Assembly: GCA_031769625.1 (NCBI GenBank)
Contig: JAUIMM010000646.1
Span: forward strand, 2,341,001 to 2,405,000
Length of the DNA: 64,000 bases
From: Taudactylus pleione
Lineage: Eukaryota > Chordata > Amphibia > Anura > Myobatrachidae
Direction of reading: 5' to 3'
Of the stretch, positions 22,610-33,456 are shown in pieces. Positions within the stretch are counted from its first letter, which is position 1; the number at the start of each line of letters is the position of its first letter. The position numbers and the translations under genes are program-made. The notes beneath the pieces were generated by a model that saw only the letters and a list, made by a program, of their open reading frames with translations, did no database searches and had not been told where the DNA came from.

Positions 22610-23561
22610 GATACAGCCTCCGGGCTGTCCTTTGTAGTGGGAGCTGCTGCTTGCTTCAGCCTCTGCAGTCAGCCTGCCCAGGACCCGCCTCTCAGACCTC
22701 CGTTGAAGGGGGACTCCCGACAGCCACCTCCTGGCCAACTGTAGCCGGCGCCTGCTCCATGACGCCGGCAGTCCCACTGCGACCATTGGCCTGCTGTCTG
22801 AGCCAGCCACCTCCTCTCACAGGGAACACCCCAATCGGGGCGGATCCACCTCCCGCGACGCCGCCTGTCTGGCATCATCGGCAAGACAGGGTGGGTGCCA
22901 CTGTCCCACCTTCTTCCCCAGCTTCGGCAGGGCTCCCTCTCCGGCTCTGCCCCCCTGCGCCCTGCAGCATATCGCTGCTCACTGGCTGCCCGAGTCACAG
23001 GAGGGCAGGCACTGGAGGGAGGGACCTGCAGACTGCCCCTCAGCTGCTGCTAACAGCTGTTATATATCCTCCCCCTCACCGGATCCTTTTTTCCTGACAG
23101 GAACCAATTCACTCCCATCTATATGACTCCGCCCCCTTCTGCAACTATCACCAATGTCTGTGAAATGTGTATCTGCAGCATGAAGCACTAAAGTCCACTG
23201 ACATCATAGATATCTAACATGCACAGGGTACATACATTTCCACATATTTACATCACATCACATATATCCCTACAGTATATTTAACATTTACCTCATTAAT
23301 GGCATTTTGCTGTAAATAGATGAATGAAAATATATACCTGTTTCAATTGTATATATGAATTATATTTATATGTAATATCTCCGTAACCCTAACCAGGGAT
23401 ACATCTCCTAAACTTAGTAAATAGACCCCTGTACCTGCCATAGTGCTGGTGCAAGTGTTAATGGTGAGCCGATGGTGGCATCTAAAGAATCACCGGAAAG
23501 TAATACAGCACGCAGAGACGCAAAAAGTGGGAGTCTTAGTCCTAACATATTCAGATGCAGA

Positions 23562-23800
23562 CAAGGCCGGATTAAGATCTGTGGGGGCCCTGGGGCAAAT
23601 AACTTGTGGGGGCCCCTACTCATAAAATTGTCAATAGGATATACTGGTGATGTTATTAAAAAAGTGTTGTGTAAATACTCCCTGCACCACAAATGTACTA
23701 CACACACTATAGTGCCCCCAGTGCACATTATGCCGCACAGAAACCCCAGTTCACATATGTCATGGTGCCCCTCACACTGGTGATGTAGCTGTGCCCTGTT
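23562..23800. mobile_element. Fragment of a CAGGGC-group hAT element
   Basis: AAGGCCGGATTAAGATCTGTGGGGGCC is the inverse of the terminus seen at 11240-11264 (GGGGGCCCC...TTAATCCGGCCCTG). A possible opposite end GTGCCCTG occurs near 23793-23800, but no target duplication supports it. Confidence 0.5.
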
Positions 23801-23939
23801 GATCTGGATGCAGGATACTACAACAAGGAAAGGCTGATATTATAGCAGCCACGACTCCGGCAAAACACGCACCCATCTCTGGATGAAGCCCATAATCATG
23901 GGATTGGTATGATTCACCGCCGGCCGCACCGCACCGACA

Positions 23940-24375
23940 GCGGCATTTTAGGTAAGTATCCCTCATCTATTCCTCCCCCTCACCCTAACCCCCCCTTAGG
24001 GGTGCCTAACCCTAACCTCCCCACCAGTGCCTAACCCTAATTCCTCCTCTAAGTGCCTAAACCTAACCCCCCAATTCCCGTACCCTAAACCTAAGACTCC
24101 TGGTAGGGGTGCCTAACCCTAACCTCCCCCTGGGGGTGCCTGACCATAACTCCCCTTCCCCTAGCCTAAATCTAACCCTCCGGGGGGGGTGCCTAACCCT
24201 AAGTCCCCCCAGGAGCCCCTAACCTAACCCTCCCCCTCGCGGTTGTCCGTGCCAGCGCCCGGCTTACCTTCGTTCGGGAAGCTGGGTGTCGGGCTCCCGG
24301 CGTAGGTAAAAAGAGGGATTAGACAGTCGGGAAGCCGGCAGTCGGGATTCCGTCCGTCGGCTTCCCAACTGCTTC
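23940..24375 (-). repeat. GGTTAGG-rich interspersed repeat, copy 4 (inverted)
   Basis: Here the core reads CCTAACCCTAACC/CCTAAACCTAACCC (23980-24235), between TTTTAGGTAAGTATCCC and TTACCTTCGTTCGGGAAGC, the inverse of the order in copies 1-3. It ends with GAAGCCGACGG-type words. Confidence 0.75.
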
Positions 24376-24554
24376 CCATAATCATCTAGCTCCACTTCTG
24401 CTTCATCATTCTATAACCATTCCCTGCAATAGCTACAAATTCTGCTTTATGCATTTTGCGGAACTTGGGAGATAAAAAGGAAATATAATTCACAGTAATT
24501 GACATGTAACTACTTCACATGTAAATATGAAAGCTGGACAACAACCTGCCCCTC

Positions 24555-24594
<40 letters not shown>
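24555..24594. repeat. (AT)n microsatellite
   Basis: About 40 bases of uninterrupted TA dinucleotides. Similar runs occur at 9362-9384 and 48957-48990. Confidence 0.9.
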
Positions 24595-24595
<1 letters not shown>

Positions 24596-24650
24596 CATGT
24601 ATATATGCTGGTTCGGCTAAGAAATCTCATGCACTGACGTCACTCACTGA

Positions 24651-25114
24651 GGGCCTCATTCAGACCCACTCGAAAGCGGGTCAATGTTGAGGCCCTGCGC
24701 ACGTGCAGCGGCCACACTGCGTGTGAGCAAGCCCCGGAGCGAGAGAGAAATTCTCTTGCTCCGGGGCTCACTACAAAAGGGGCCGCTGTCGATGGTGATC
24801 GACAGCTCGCCCCGTTTTGTAGGCGGGGTGGGGGGGTGGCTGGACAAACGGAGGCGTTCCTGAAGGAATGCCTGCCATTTGGGGGCGGCCCCACTGACAT
24901 CACTCATGATGTCAGTGGTGAGCTTCTGGCTCTATTAGAGCCGAAAGCTCACTGGGGCTTGAGGCAGACGAGACCCTACCACAAGGGTCTCAGCGCAAGC
25001 CCCGATGGTCGCTATAGTCTTGACCATCGCGACCATCAACCTGGCCGCTCACTAAAGCAAACATCGACCCGGTTGCGAGCGCTCAGCGCTTGCGACCGGG
25101 TCTGAGTCAGGCCC
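24651..25114. mobile_element. Multi-hairpin GGGCCTGATTCAG-group MITE
   Basis: It begins GGGCCTCATTCAGACCCACTCG and ends GGGTCTGAGTCAGGCCC. Inside are the hairpins typical of this family: GTCGATGGTGATCGACAGC, GGCGTTCCTGAAGGAATGCC, TGACATCACTCATGATGTCA and GGTCGC...GACCATCGCGACC. It has no coding role; overlapping open frames simply follow the palindromes. Confidence 0.85.
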
Positions 25115-25244
25115 GCTGTTCATATGCAGTATGTAAATTCATTTTCCAAGTCCTTTATTTTAGGAACAGATACAAAACACTTGCTGAAATAGTAATGCAA
25201 TTAATAAATGGCAATGTGTACATACAATAAATGTAATAATGTAC

Positions 25245-26065
25245 AGTATGGCGATACTTTTTCGCCGATGATGTCATTTTCGCCTCTTTTACCCCATATT
25301 CAATTTGAAAGACTTTGAAAGTCAATGCAATGTACTAGGCGAAAAAGTTTCGGCTATGAATAGCAGGCGGAAAAAAGTGCAGAATTGGGGGTTTGGGGTG
25401 CAAAATTGCAGGAACCCCCCTGCAGCCTTCAGACGGTCCCCCAAAGGTAAACTGTGTCAAAAACTTTTAAAAAAACACTTAAGGACACCCCAAAAATCAC
25501 TTTGAATAAGGGGGCGGAAAAAAAGTTGGGGTACAAAGTTAAAAACTAGCAAACTTGACTCTGGGGGGGTCCCCAAGTATGCCCCAAGTGTTTGATTGCA
25601 GGTGCTTGTGGCAGGTGGATTTTTCATGATTTTTTCAACTTCACTTAGCAACTTTTAAATATGCTGACCCCCATTTTCAAGTACCCCAAATTTGCTGGGA
25701 TAAGTTATTTTCTGGAAAATATACTCCTGAATACTATTCTGCACCACTTATACAAAAACGTTATTTAGCAGCTATTGAGCCCGTTTAAAAACACAAAATA
25801 CCATCAGCAAACCAAATCAGGGGGTACCATAGGGAACCCCTATGTCAGAGCATCTTTTGGGGGGTGTTAGGCTGATTTCCCCAAATCTAACAGTACTATC
25901 TGCCTGTTCAAGTTTCGCCTGGTCCCGTTTTTGGGTACTTCCATATTGAATACAGGGTAAAGTGGGCGCACGCGCGATACTTTTCCGCCTACAAAACAGG
26001 TGAAGAAGGCGAAAAGTCCGGGACGCAAAAAATATCGCGGCTCTGCTCAAATTGAATACGGCTCT
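25245..26065. mobile_element. Large MITE with TATTCAATT ends, copy 2
   Basis: The left end (GCGATACTTTTTCGCCGATG, CATATTCAATTTG) and the right end (AATATCGCGG, CAAATTGAATACGGC) are inverted. The interior blocks (CAAGTACCCCAAATTTG, the CCCCAAATCTAAC word, ACCACTT) match the copies at 5650 and 46437 in order. This copy has only one of the two internal 360-bp blocks. Confidence 0.8.
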
Positions 26066-26564
26066 ATGAGTCATATCATGGGTGTTTTGTAGATTCAGAT
26101 CAGGGCCCTTGGTATTAACTTTATAAGTAGGAGAGAAGACGAAGCTCAAGGCCTTTGTTAAGCCTCTTCTCATAAGGACCAAAGCTACTGATTAGTGTTT
26201 GGATACTTGATAGTGAACAGATATAGGTATCTGAATATCCTGAGTAGAGACTGAGCACTAGTATAGTCTGTAGGTATACTGAAGGGAGTGGCGGTAGCAC
26301 GATGAATACAGTCTATGAATAGCTGGCCTCAGGACTGCAGTACAGCAGGCGGAGCAGGTCATAGGTACAATTGGAACGGCGTGCTTGTATTACTTATGGC
26401 AGTCTGCAGGAGATTTAGATACTGAAGGGAAGCAGGCTGCAGATGACATCTGACCTGCGTGCTGCAGGACACCCAATGACAGTATTGTTGGTATATAACT
26501 GGAATGTTGGCTGAATGTAGACTGGAGACTGAATCAGATGCAGGATGCACTCACAAAACTGGAG
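26066..26564. other. Unclassified, possibly part of an LTR-type repeat
   Basis: A purine-rich stretch with short related units (CTGAATCAGATGCAGG, GGAGACTGAATC, CAGTACAGCAGGCGGAGCAGG). Similar composition resumes after the next MITE (27626-27790), so the MITE may have inserted into one older repeat. No gene is seen. Confidence 0.35.
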
Positions 26565-27625
26565 ACCTGATTCACTATGGATCGCAATATTGCGTACTCA
26601 AGCAAGCCAATCCATTGCGATTGCAATGCAAACTCAGCACTACATAAGGACACCCACTTTACCATATGCACATCCGTAATACTCAGCAGAATGACAAAAC
26701 TATCGGTACAATCGAGTACCATCGCAGCATCACGCACAGTTGCACAACCCTTGACCTTACTCTGAAATTGCTAACTGCAGCGCATGCTATGAGACCTCAG
26801 GCTGCGTATGCCCATGCAGTGGAGAATTTATGCACACCCCTTAAATTCCGTTGAAACGCACTGGCATGCCTGTGTTCACCCGACCACCTCCCTGTCACCA
26901 CCCACAAACGGCACTTCCTGTCAATCACTCTGCGATGGGTCCTTGTAGCCTCTGCGATCATAGGCCCTCATTCAGAGCCGTACGCTCTGAGCAGAGCGCA
27001 CGCTCTGCATGAGGGCCGGGCTCCTTTTTCATGGAGCGTCCTCCTGGACGCTCGTATAGCTGTGGGTCACCACCCACAGGCTATACGAGCGTGCATTTTG
27101 ATGGCCGCGATGGTCGTGACCATCGCGACCATCGAAATTGCGAGCCGGAGCCTGCGGTTGAGGTTTTCAACCGCAAGCTCCGGAGTGATTTTGGCTCTAT
27201 CAGAGCCAAAATCACTCCCACTGACATCACTAGTGATGTCAGTGGGCCGGCTTCTGACGGGAGGCGTTCCCGTGGGAACGCCCCCGTCAGGGAGGCACGC
27301 CCCCGGCACGCCCACCAAAGGGGGCGTGCTGTCAATCAACATTGACAGCACGCCCCCTTTGATCGGACACAACGAGCGAAGGAAAGTCCTTCGCTCGTCG
27401 TGTCTGGCGCATGCGCACGACGGAGCTCCCTCCGTCGTGCGCATGCTCAGTGCAGACCATCGACCCACTTGCGAGCGTACAGCCGCTCGCGAGTGGGTCT
27501 GAATCAGGCCCATAGTCCCAATTGCAGTAGCTGCTTAGCGCACGCGCCCTGCGATGCATAGGGATGCGAAGAACACAACAATCGGACGATTGTGTGGGTA
27601 TTAGCAACTGTGATCCAAGCTGAAG
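26565..27625. mobile_element. CTGATTCA MITE with GTACAATCGAGTAC interior, split by another MITE
   Basis: The left half (26565-26962) aligns closely with 47564-48005 and with 29914-30450 (inverted): GCACTACATA.GGACACCCAC, ATCGGTACAATCGAGTAC, TGACCTTACTC.GAAATTG, CACCACCCACAAACGGCACTTC. After the insertion at 26963-27511 the right half resumes (TAGTCCCAATTGCAGTAG...) and ends near GCAGGCCCTGAGG. Confidence 0.75.
26963..27511. mobile_element. Multi-hairpin GGGCCTGATTCAG-group MITE, nested, ATA duplication
   Basis: Ends are GGCCCTCATTCAGAGC and GGTCTGAATCAGGCCC, flanked by ATA on both sides (26960-26962 and 27512-27514). At least six internal perfect hairpins are visible, including TGGTCGTGACCATCGCGACCA, TCAACCGCAAG, GATTTTGGCTCTATCAGAGCC, TGACATCACTAGTGATGTCA, GAGGCGTTCCCGTGGGAACGCC and GTCCTTCGCTCG (partners adjoin). 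A single strand would fold into a chain of stems. Confidence 0.88.
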
Positions 27626-28459
27626 CAGGCCCTGAGGCAGAATGATTTGTAAAGCAAATACTGAAACAGCTTTGCTGAATTGAACTGGAGATAAGCTGAA
27701 GCAGATATCTGGTACAGCATGCAAAGAAGCAAAACAGAACCAGGAGCCAAGGTATTGATTGTCTGAAAGAGCTGTTGTACTGGCAATATGCTGTCAGCAG
27801 CTCCTGGTTTAAATAGGGCGACCTTAGCACTTATAGGCTGGTTGAATCATGTGACTGGAGTTGCTGGAGACTGGTTTGTCAGGGCTGACCATGTGATATT
27901 GTCCAAGATGGTGGTGCCAACGATGCAGAACAGCACATTTACAGATGAGGGCTCACAGGTCTCAAGGGTGCCACAGGCGGCCAGCGGGGACACAGGTGGC
28001 ATTAAGGTGACATCGCCGGACCCGGTAAACGGGACCCAGACCCCATTATGTAATAGCATGTTAGTTAAAAATAGCTGTACACTAACGTAGTTAAAAAACA
28101 AAAAAAACAAACATTAATTCCTTTACATAAATCCACCTTGTACAAATAAAGAACAGAAAAAGGAGAACTATAGCTTAAAAAATAGATTTTAATTACATTT
28201 TTAATTCTAAACAATAGTATACCAGGAATCCTAAAATAGGCAAAATATCTTAAAAAAATAAAAAGTATAGTGTGTTTCTCAAAAGGAGGAAAATTGTGAT
28301 TAAAAATGATCCATCTAAAATTAATATTCCATATGGCCTATACTGACTGATACATCTTACAACTTAACCCCCCCTTCCCGAGCACCCTGACGGTGCTGCC
28401 AGGGTACAGAAAAGCCATGTTACAGCACTGGCTATTTATATAGAGTATCCCGGCCAGGG
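27626..28459. other. Unclassified interval
   Basis: The first part continues the purine-rich repeat noted at 26066-26564. A GC-richer stretch (27880-28060) contains GACATCGCCGGACCCGG. From 28085 it is AT-rich with A runs. No supported gene or RNA. Confidence 0.35.
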
Positions 28460-28627
28460 GGAGATGTACTAACTATGCCTTGGAAAGTGATAAAGTGGAT
28501 GGAGATAGTACCAGCCATCCAGCTCCTAACTGTCACAGGTTGTGTTTGAAAAATGACAGTTAGCAACTGATTGGTTGGTACTTTATGTCCGTCCACTTTA
28601 TCACTCTCCAAGGCTTAGTACATCTGG
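28460..28627. mobile_element. Hairpin MITE related to the GGGGTCTATTTAC group
   Basis: GATGTACTAACTATGCCTTGGA and its inverse (TCCAAGGCTTAGTACATC) bound a stem with AAAGTG.../...CACTTT, CCAGCC.TCCAGCTCCTAACTGTCA and inverse. The closest relative here is 45616-45788. Confidence 0.8.
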
Positions 28628-28689
28628 CACTAAAGTATGGTAACTTATCAATCAATTATCTGGCAGACAAACATAATAGCAGTTTGTAT

Positions 28690-28835
28690 GCGTTTGTCAT
28701 GAAAACAGGGTGGGAGCAACCAATCAGATTCTACTTAACATTTATCTAGAACCTTCTAGAAGATAATAGCCAGAATCTGATTGGTTGCTATGGGCAACAT
28801 CTCCACTTCTAAAAACCTGCATTTTTAGAAGTATA
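28690..28835. mobile_element. Hairpin MITE with AACCAATCAGATTCT stem
   Basis: GGGAGCAACCAATCAGATTCT and its inverse (AGAATCTGATTGGTTGCTATGGGC) surround ATTTATCTAGAACCTTCTAGAAGATAATAG. A better-preserved copy with both ends is at 38717-38880. Confidence 0.8.
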
Positions 28836-29037
28836 CCCTCTTATATCTTTCAGTTGATACAAACGTACAAATTACAAACGTACAAATGGTAGTTACATTT
28901 GTATCCATTCATGTAGCTGATCAATGTTTATTATATTATTAAAGTGCTACAATAACTTTTTTCAGTCATGCATTTACTCTCTTTCTAATGTCACAATAGA
29001 GCTAAAACATGAATAAGAACCATGTGCTAGAGCTATA

Positions 29038-29385
29038 GCTGCATACACACACAACGATTTTTTTAGTGAACGATTTGAGTAAACGATTTTTTCCCTTGAA
29101 AAAATTTACTAAAATCGTTTACTAAAGTTGTTCATTTACTAAATGTCATGAACGATTTTTATGAACTACAAACGATTTTTGCATATTCCCTTAATGAAAA
29201 TCGTTGAGTTGACAAGTCTGACTGAACGACGAGCTACAAACGACAAGCTACAAACGTGAACGCGCATGAATGATAATCGTTCATCGTTTGACTCAGAAAG
29301 TGAACGATTTTTGCCATCAATTATCGTTAAACGATATCGTTTAACGATAATCATTAAAAAAATTGTTGTGTGTGTATGCAGCTTT
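29038..29385. mobile_element. MITE with GCTGCATACACACACAACGATT ends, copy 2
   Basis: It begins GCTGCATACACACACAACGATT and ends AATTGTTGTGTGTGTATGCAGC, a nearly perfect inverted pair of 22 bases. The interior blocks ATGAACTACAAACGATTTTTG and CGTTAAACGATATCGTTTAACG match 6941-7540 after deletion of about 250 bp. Confidence 0.88.
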
Positions 29386-29539
29386 AGACATAAGTGGGAA
29401 CAGTAAGTGCAGCAATTTTGTTGAAACCAAAGTTCCATGAAACAGGTTAAAGCCTAACACTTGCTAAAAATGAATGCTAATGTGTTATTACAGGGGATGT
29501 AGTTAATAGACCGGCGGATGCAATGCCACCAATCTAAGG

Positions 29540-29880
29540 GCCTGATTCAGAGCTGGACGCTCTGACAAGAGCACTCGCTCTGAATCAGGGTCCTCCTACC
29601 TGTTATTGGAGCGGTCTCCTGGCACTTGCTAGAGGGGTTATGTCATCCGTTACGTATTTAACAAACAGTGGTAATCTAAGATTACCGCTGTATGTCACTG
29701 CATCGCTCTGGCTATCTTTAAATGGCGAGAGCGATGCTGTCCCCATTGCTGGTAATGGGGACGTGGCATCAGCCTTTCCGTCTTAAGCGAAGCCTTCCAG
29801 TCACTGCTGGGTCCACGCCAGGTTAATCAGTTATACACATGCGCAGACTGACCATCGCTCATACACATGACAGAGTAGCC
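29540..29880. mobile_element. 5' fragment of a GGGCCTGATTCAG-group MITE
   Basis: GGGCCTGATTCAGAGCTGGACG with GCTCTGACAAGAGC, preceded by TAA, matches the first 60 bases of the copy at 57154, then sequence diverges. A stem GGTAATCTAAGATTACC lies at 29670-29690. No far end was identified. Confidence 0.55.
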
Positions 29881-29913
29881 CATCGCGCAATGAACTTGCA
29901 TTTACTGTTCTTG

Positions 29914-30450
29914 GGGCCTGATTCAGCAAGGAACACAGTTGCATATATGCACGCAATCGGCCGATTGTTGCGTACTGCCTATGCATCGCAGTGCATGTGC
30001 GTAAACTAGCCTTTGCGATCAGGACTGCGATTGCAGTGGCGATGCAGACCCATGGCAAAGGGAATGACAGGAAGTGCCGTTTGTGGGTGGTGATGGGGGG
30101 GGGGTGGTTGGGCGAACGCAGACATGCCAGTGCGTTTCTACGTCGTTGGATTGGTGTGCATAAATTAGCCGCTGCAATACCATACGCAGCCTGAGGCCTC
30201 ATAGCGTGCGCTGAAGTTAGCAATTCCTGAGTAAGGTCTGACCTGCCCTAACTGTGCGTATGGGTCCAATGGTATTCGATTGTACCGATGTTTTCGCAGT
30301 CTTGCTAACCATTACGGGTGTGCGTGTAGGGGAAGTGGGCGTCCTTATGTAGTGCTGCGGCTGTGGCATAGTGATCGCTATGGATTAGCATACATTCGTA
30401 GTGAAACTGCGTGCGTGCGCTATATTGCGATCCGTAGTGAATCAGGCCCT
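29914..30450. mobile_element. GGGCCTGATTCAGCAAGGAA MITE, inverted relative to 47.6 kb copy
   Basis: Left end GGGGCCTGATTCAGCAAGGAA and right end GTAGTGAATCAGGCCC. The interior matches 26565-26962 and 47564-48005 in inverse orientation (GAAGTGCCGTTTGTGGGTGG, TGAGGCCTCA, GTGCTGCGG). Confidence 0.75.
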
Positions 30451-30569
30451 CAGTCGGCATCGTTGTCAAAAGCAGAAACAATTCTTCTGGTCACTTTAAA
30501 ACATATATGTACCTTTTGCTTGGATTATTTTGTCTTTGTCATCATAAAGTTCCCCACCTGATGGACTAA

Positions 30570-31049
30570 GGGCCTGATTCAGAGTTGGGAATAGAGAGAG
30601 ATATCTCTCTCAACTGATCATCTTGGTGAAACCATGCTGCACTGCAGGTGGGGCCGATTTATAATGTGCAGAGAGATTTAGATTTGGGAGGGAGGTGTCC
30701 AAACTGACATCTAAATTGTAGAGTAATAATAAAGCTGTGCAGTATTTGTGGGCTACATGTAAAAGCAGTCAGTATTTACCCTACATGCAAAAAACTGTAT
30801 GTATTTACACTAGGGATGTGCAGGCTCGGTTCTACTCGGTTCCGTTCGGTTCTTTTTACCGAATCTTATTGGCTATCCAAAACTCGTGACAGCTGAAACC
30901 CAATAAGATCCGGTAAAAAGAACCGAACGGAACCGAGTAGAACCGAGCCTGCACATCCCTAATTTACACCCCTTGCATTGCAACATGGTTTGTCCAGGTT
31001 CACAGTTAAGTGCTATATCTCTCTCTATTCCCAACACTGAATCAGGCCC
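30570..31049. mobile_element. GGGCCTGATTCAG MITE with TAA duplication, carrying a nested hAT MITE
   Basis: Ends GGGCCTGATTCAGAGTTGGGAATAG and CTATTCCCAACACTGAATCAGGCCC are inverted. TAA is present on both sides (30567-30569 and 31050-31052). A 3-bp TWA duplication points to PIF/Harbinger by inference. The inner stem AGAGAGATAT.../...ATATCTCTCTC continues the arms. A 151-bp hAT element plus duplication sits inside. Confidence 0.85.
30811..30961. mobile_element. 151-bp hAT hairpin element (TAGGGATG ends)
   Basis: It begins TAGGGATGTGCAGGCTCGG and ends with the exact inverse, flanked by ATTTACAC on both sides (30803-30810 and 30962-30969), a perfect 8-bp duplication. The element is almost one hairpin: GGTTCTACTCGGTTCCGTTC and ACCGAATCTTATTGG pair with their inverses. 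Terminal bases match the full-length hAT at 14297. A diverged relative is at 40475-40618. Confidence 0.93.
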
Positions 31050-31052
31050 TAA

Positions 31053-31376
31053 AGCTGCATACACATGTAAAGATTTTCTGTCCAACCATCCAACTAGTTG
31101 ATTGGTTGGAATGAAAATCTGGTAAGGTATGGGAATAACTAATGATCAGCAATTTGCTCCCAAATGCCAGAAAACAGATGAAAATGGTCGGTCAGACAAG
31201 TTTGTTAAATGTTTGATCTAAACAATTTGTTCAAACAACAGTTTTCGTCCATTTTCCGGCATTTGGGAGCAAATTGCTGATTGTCATTTACTCCCATACG
31301 TTACCAGAGTTTCATTCCAGCCAATCAACTAGTTGGATGGTTGGACAGAAAATCTTTACATGTGTACTGAGCGTAA
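31053..31376. mobile_element. Palindromic MITE with GCTGCATACACATGTAAAG arm
   Basis: The left arm TGCATACACATGTAAAGATT continues through TTCTGTCCAACCATCCAACTAG, and its inverse ends at about 31368. A second inner stem (ATTTGCTCCCAAATGCC and inverse) is present. It abuts the previous MITE with only TAA between them. Confidence 0.85.
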
Positions 31377-32245
31377 GTGTGTATACTGAAGCAGATAATA
31401 GCAATCCCTCCCTCATCGAAGCAAAATATAGTTTTTGCATGACTCAGCTTTAATTTATTTGCTCAGTGTCCTGTCATGTCTCCCAGCTGTTCATTCACGA
31501 TCACACACAGGAAGAAAGATTAGAACAACATGTTTCCAAAAAACCAGACAGAATGATGGAAAGTAATAAGGCTGCTTCATTAAGAATAGTTTTATGAATT
31601 ATTTGAAATTACAATATCACCATTCACAGCATGTTTCGTGAATATAAATGATGTTTCTACTTTTATAAATGATTCCAAAATATTTTTTGCCTTGCCTACA
31701 CATGAAAATTCCAGAAAACCAAATTTGTTATTTAGTAACCAGCTTTCGTGCTGTAGAACTGAAGGGGTCACAGACTTGGGGCAGTTTGGCGGCATGATGT
31801 TGTGAACTCTCAGTGGTGCTGTGATTTACTTATTTGTACCTGGATGTAGTGTGGCACTTTCCCTAACAGTTACTTTCTTCCACGCCGGTTATGATGTGGG
31901 TATGGCGTACATGACCAGGTGGGCACATAGCATGCAGTTCCTGGATGGACCACATGTGGACAACAGGGGCATGCAAATCAAGTAATGTTGGGCACCGAAC
32001 CATCACATGATGTACAAACTTTATGTAAACTTCTTCCTCCAGCACAATAAGCATAATGGTTACCAGTCCAGCTTTGCCAATTTCCTCCTGCACAGTACTT
32101 GTAATACTGTAGATGGTAAATAAATACTCCACCTGTAAAATGCTCTTTCCAGATGCAATAAAAATTAATTTACAATTCCTATGAACATCTCCAGCACAGT
32201 CTTTAGGATAAGGCCATAGCAGTGAAAGCAGAGCTCTCTTCTACA
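31377..32245. other. Unclassified interval, no supported gene
   Basis: AT-rich to about 31840. The stretch 31860-32160 has an open minus-strand frame of about 89 codons behind an AG that could be a splice acceptor, but no ATG start, no recognisable domain and no good donor in frame. It may be a decayed exon or an old repeat. Confidence 0.3.
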
Positions 32246-32437
32246 GTAGTGGTTCTCAGGACCCCACACAGTTCACGTTTTGCAGGTCACCCAGCAGGTG
32301 TACAGGTGTATTCATTACTCACTGACACATTTTAAAAGATCCACAGGTGGAGCGAATATCTCACTTGTGATTCTGTGAGGAGACCTGGAAAACATGAACT
32401 GTTTAGGGTCCTGAGGACCGAGTTTGAGAACCTGTGC
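32246..32437. mobile_element. Hairpin MITE with GGTTCTCAGGACCCC arms, copy 2
   Basis: Diverged inverse-oriented copy of 21103-21302: TTCTCAGGACCCCACACAG at left, GGTCCTGAGGACCGAGTTTGAGAAC at right, and GCACAGGTCACCCAGCAGGTG-type words in between. Confidence 0.8.
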
Positions 32438-33448
32438 CCTACAGTCATGATCCCTTTCTAACCCTAACCTTCCCCCTGCAGCCTCACCCTGAACCTCCTG
32501 AAAGCAGCCTAACCCTGACCATCCTGTCAACATGTCAACATTCTGAGGATGTAGACACGGTGCCTGCTGGCAGTTTGAACCATGTTGTCAATCTAATATC
32601 AACATTGTGGTGTTTACATTATGTCGACATGGTTCCTGTCGACCTTCTGACTAGATACCTCTCAATGACCTTATACTGTGGCAACCAGGATTCCTCCACT
32701 GGTCCACTGTTTACATTGAACAGAGCTTCTCCTCTACATGTCTGCTGAAGCCTCTGCTGTAACTGTGTTACAGAACTCCTCAGTAGTCTTCCTATTATTG
32801 TGATAGAGACTTCTCACAAGGGTTCCTGTTGCTCTGAGAAAAGGTGAGGCTATAACAGGGGGCTCCTTGCTTGTAGGGGTTTCCCACTTTAACAATATAC
32901 TTCAGGGGGAACAGCAGGTTCAGCTATTATCTGACAAATGTGCTATTTTAAGGTGCTGAAATGCTGAACTAACGAAAATGCATCCTGAGCTCTTATTTTA
33001 ACCCGGAGTGCCGCCGATATTTACCTGTATGTATTCATCCAGTTAACTAGAAGTGGTTGATCCCCTGAATACTGGTATTGCACTGTACAGCATATAGATC
33101 CCCAGACAGTACCTGCTTTTAGTATTAGCCGCATGTGTCAATGGTTCTAGCAGGATACATCACAGATATTTCCAGGCTTATATGACATTCCAGTTCCTCT
33201 ATGGGAACTGCAATGTTGTCAAATGTATCAAGCTATAAAAAAGTATTTTTTTTTCTTTGAAAGCTCTAGCTACTGCAATGTAAGTACTTTTGTGTTCACA
33301 CAGGCGACTAAAGTGATCTCTTATGGTCCCGCCCCTGCCTTGCCAAGTTAACAACAAGCTACAGTACATCTCCAGCATTGGACTGGCCTGTGTGAGGGGC
33401 AGGGTACATGCTGCAACATTGTGACAGGTCACATTGCCAGCACAGGCG
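32438..33448. other. Unclassified interval
   Basis: The first 220 bases contain CCCTAACC and TGTCGACAT words typical of decayed repeats. The rest (32660-33448) has no recognisable element, no RNA gene and no supported exon. Confidence 0.35.
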
Positions 33449-33456
33449 GAAAGAGC

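Larger units (their letters stand above)
20659..23403 (+). mobile_element. Putative solo LTR, 2745 bp with nested MITEs
   Basis: It starts TGTAACCCC and ends GGGATACA, giving a short TG...CA inverted pair (TGTAACCCC against TGTATCCCT), with TCTC on both sides as a 4-bp target duplication. It lies inside a known MITE, which fixes both boundaries. A TATA-like word GGTATAAAG at 22601-22609 followed by a GC-rich region is consistent with a U3/R boundary in plus orientation. No gag or pol is seen, so a solo LTR or a non-coding LTR derivative is the best reading. Removing two nested MITEs leaves about 2.0 kb. The family is not identified. Confidence 0.6.

Noticed and set aside
22651..23097. GC-rich open frames after the TATA-like box
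   Set aside because: Low-complexity Pro/Ser/Arg reads on both strands with no domain; attributed to the GC-rich R/U5-like part of the LTR.
31863..32132. 89-codon minus-strand frame behind a possible splice acceptor
   Set aside because: It starts with GTG, has no recognised domain and meets a stop before a plausible donor.
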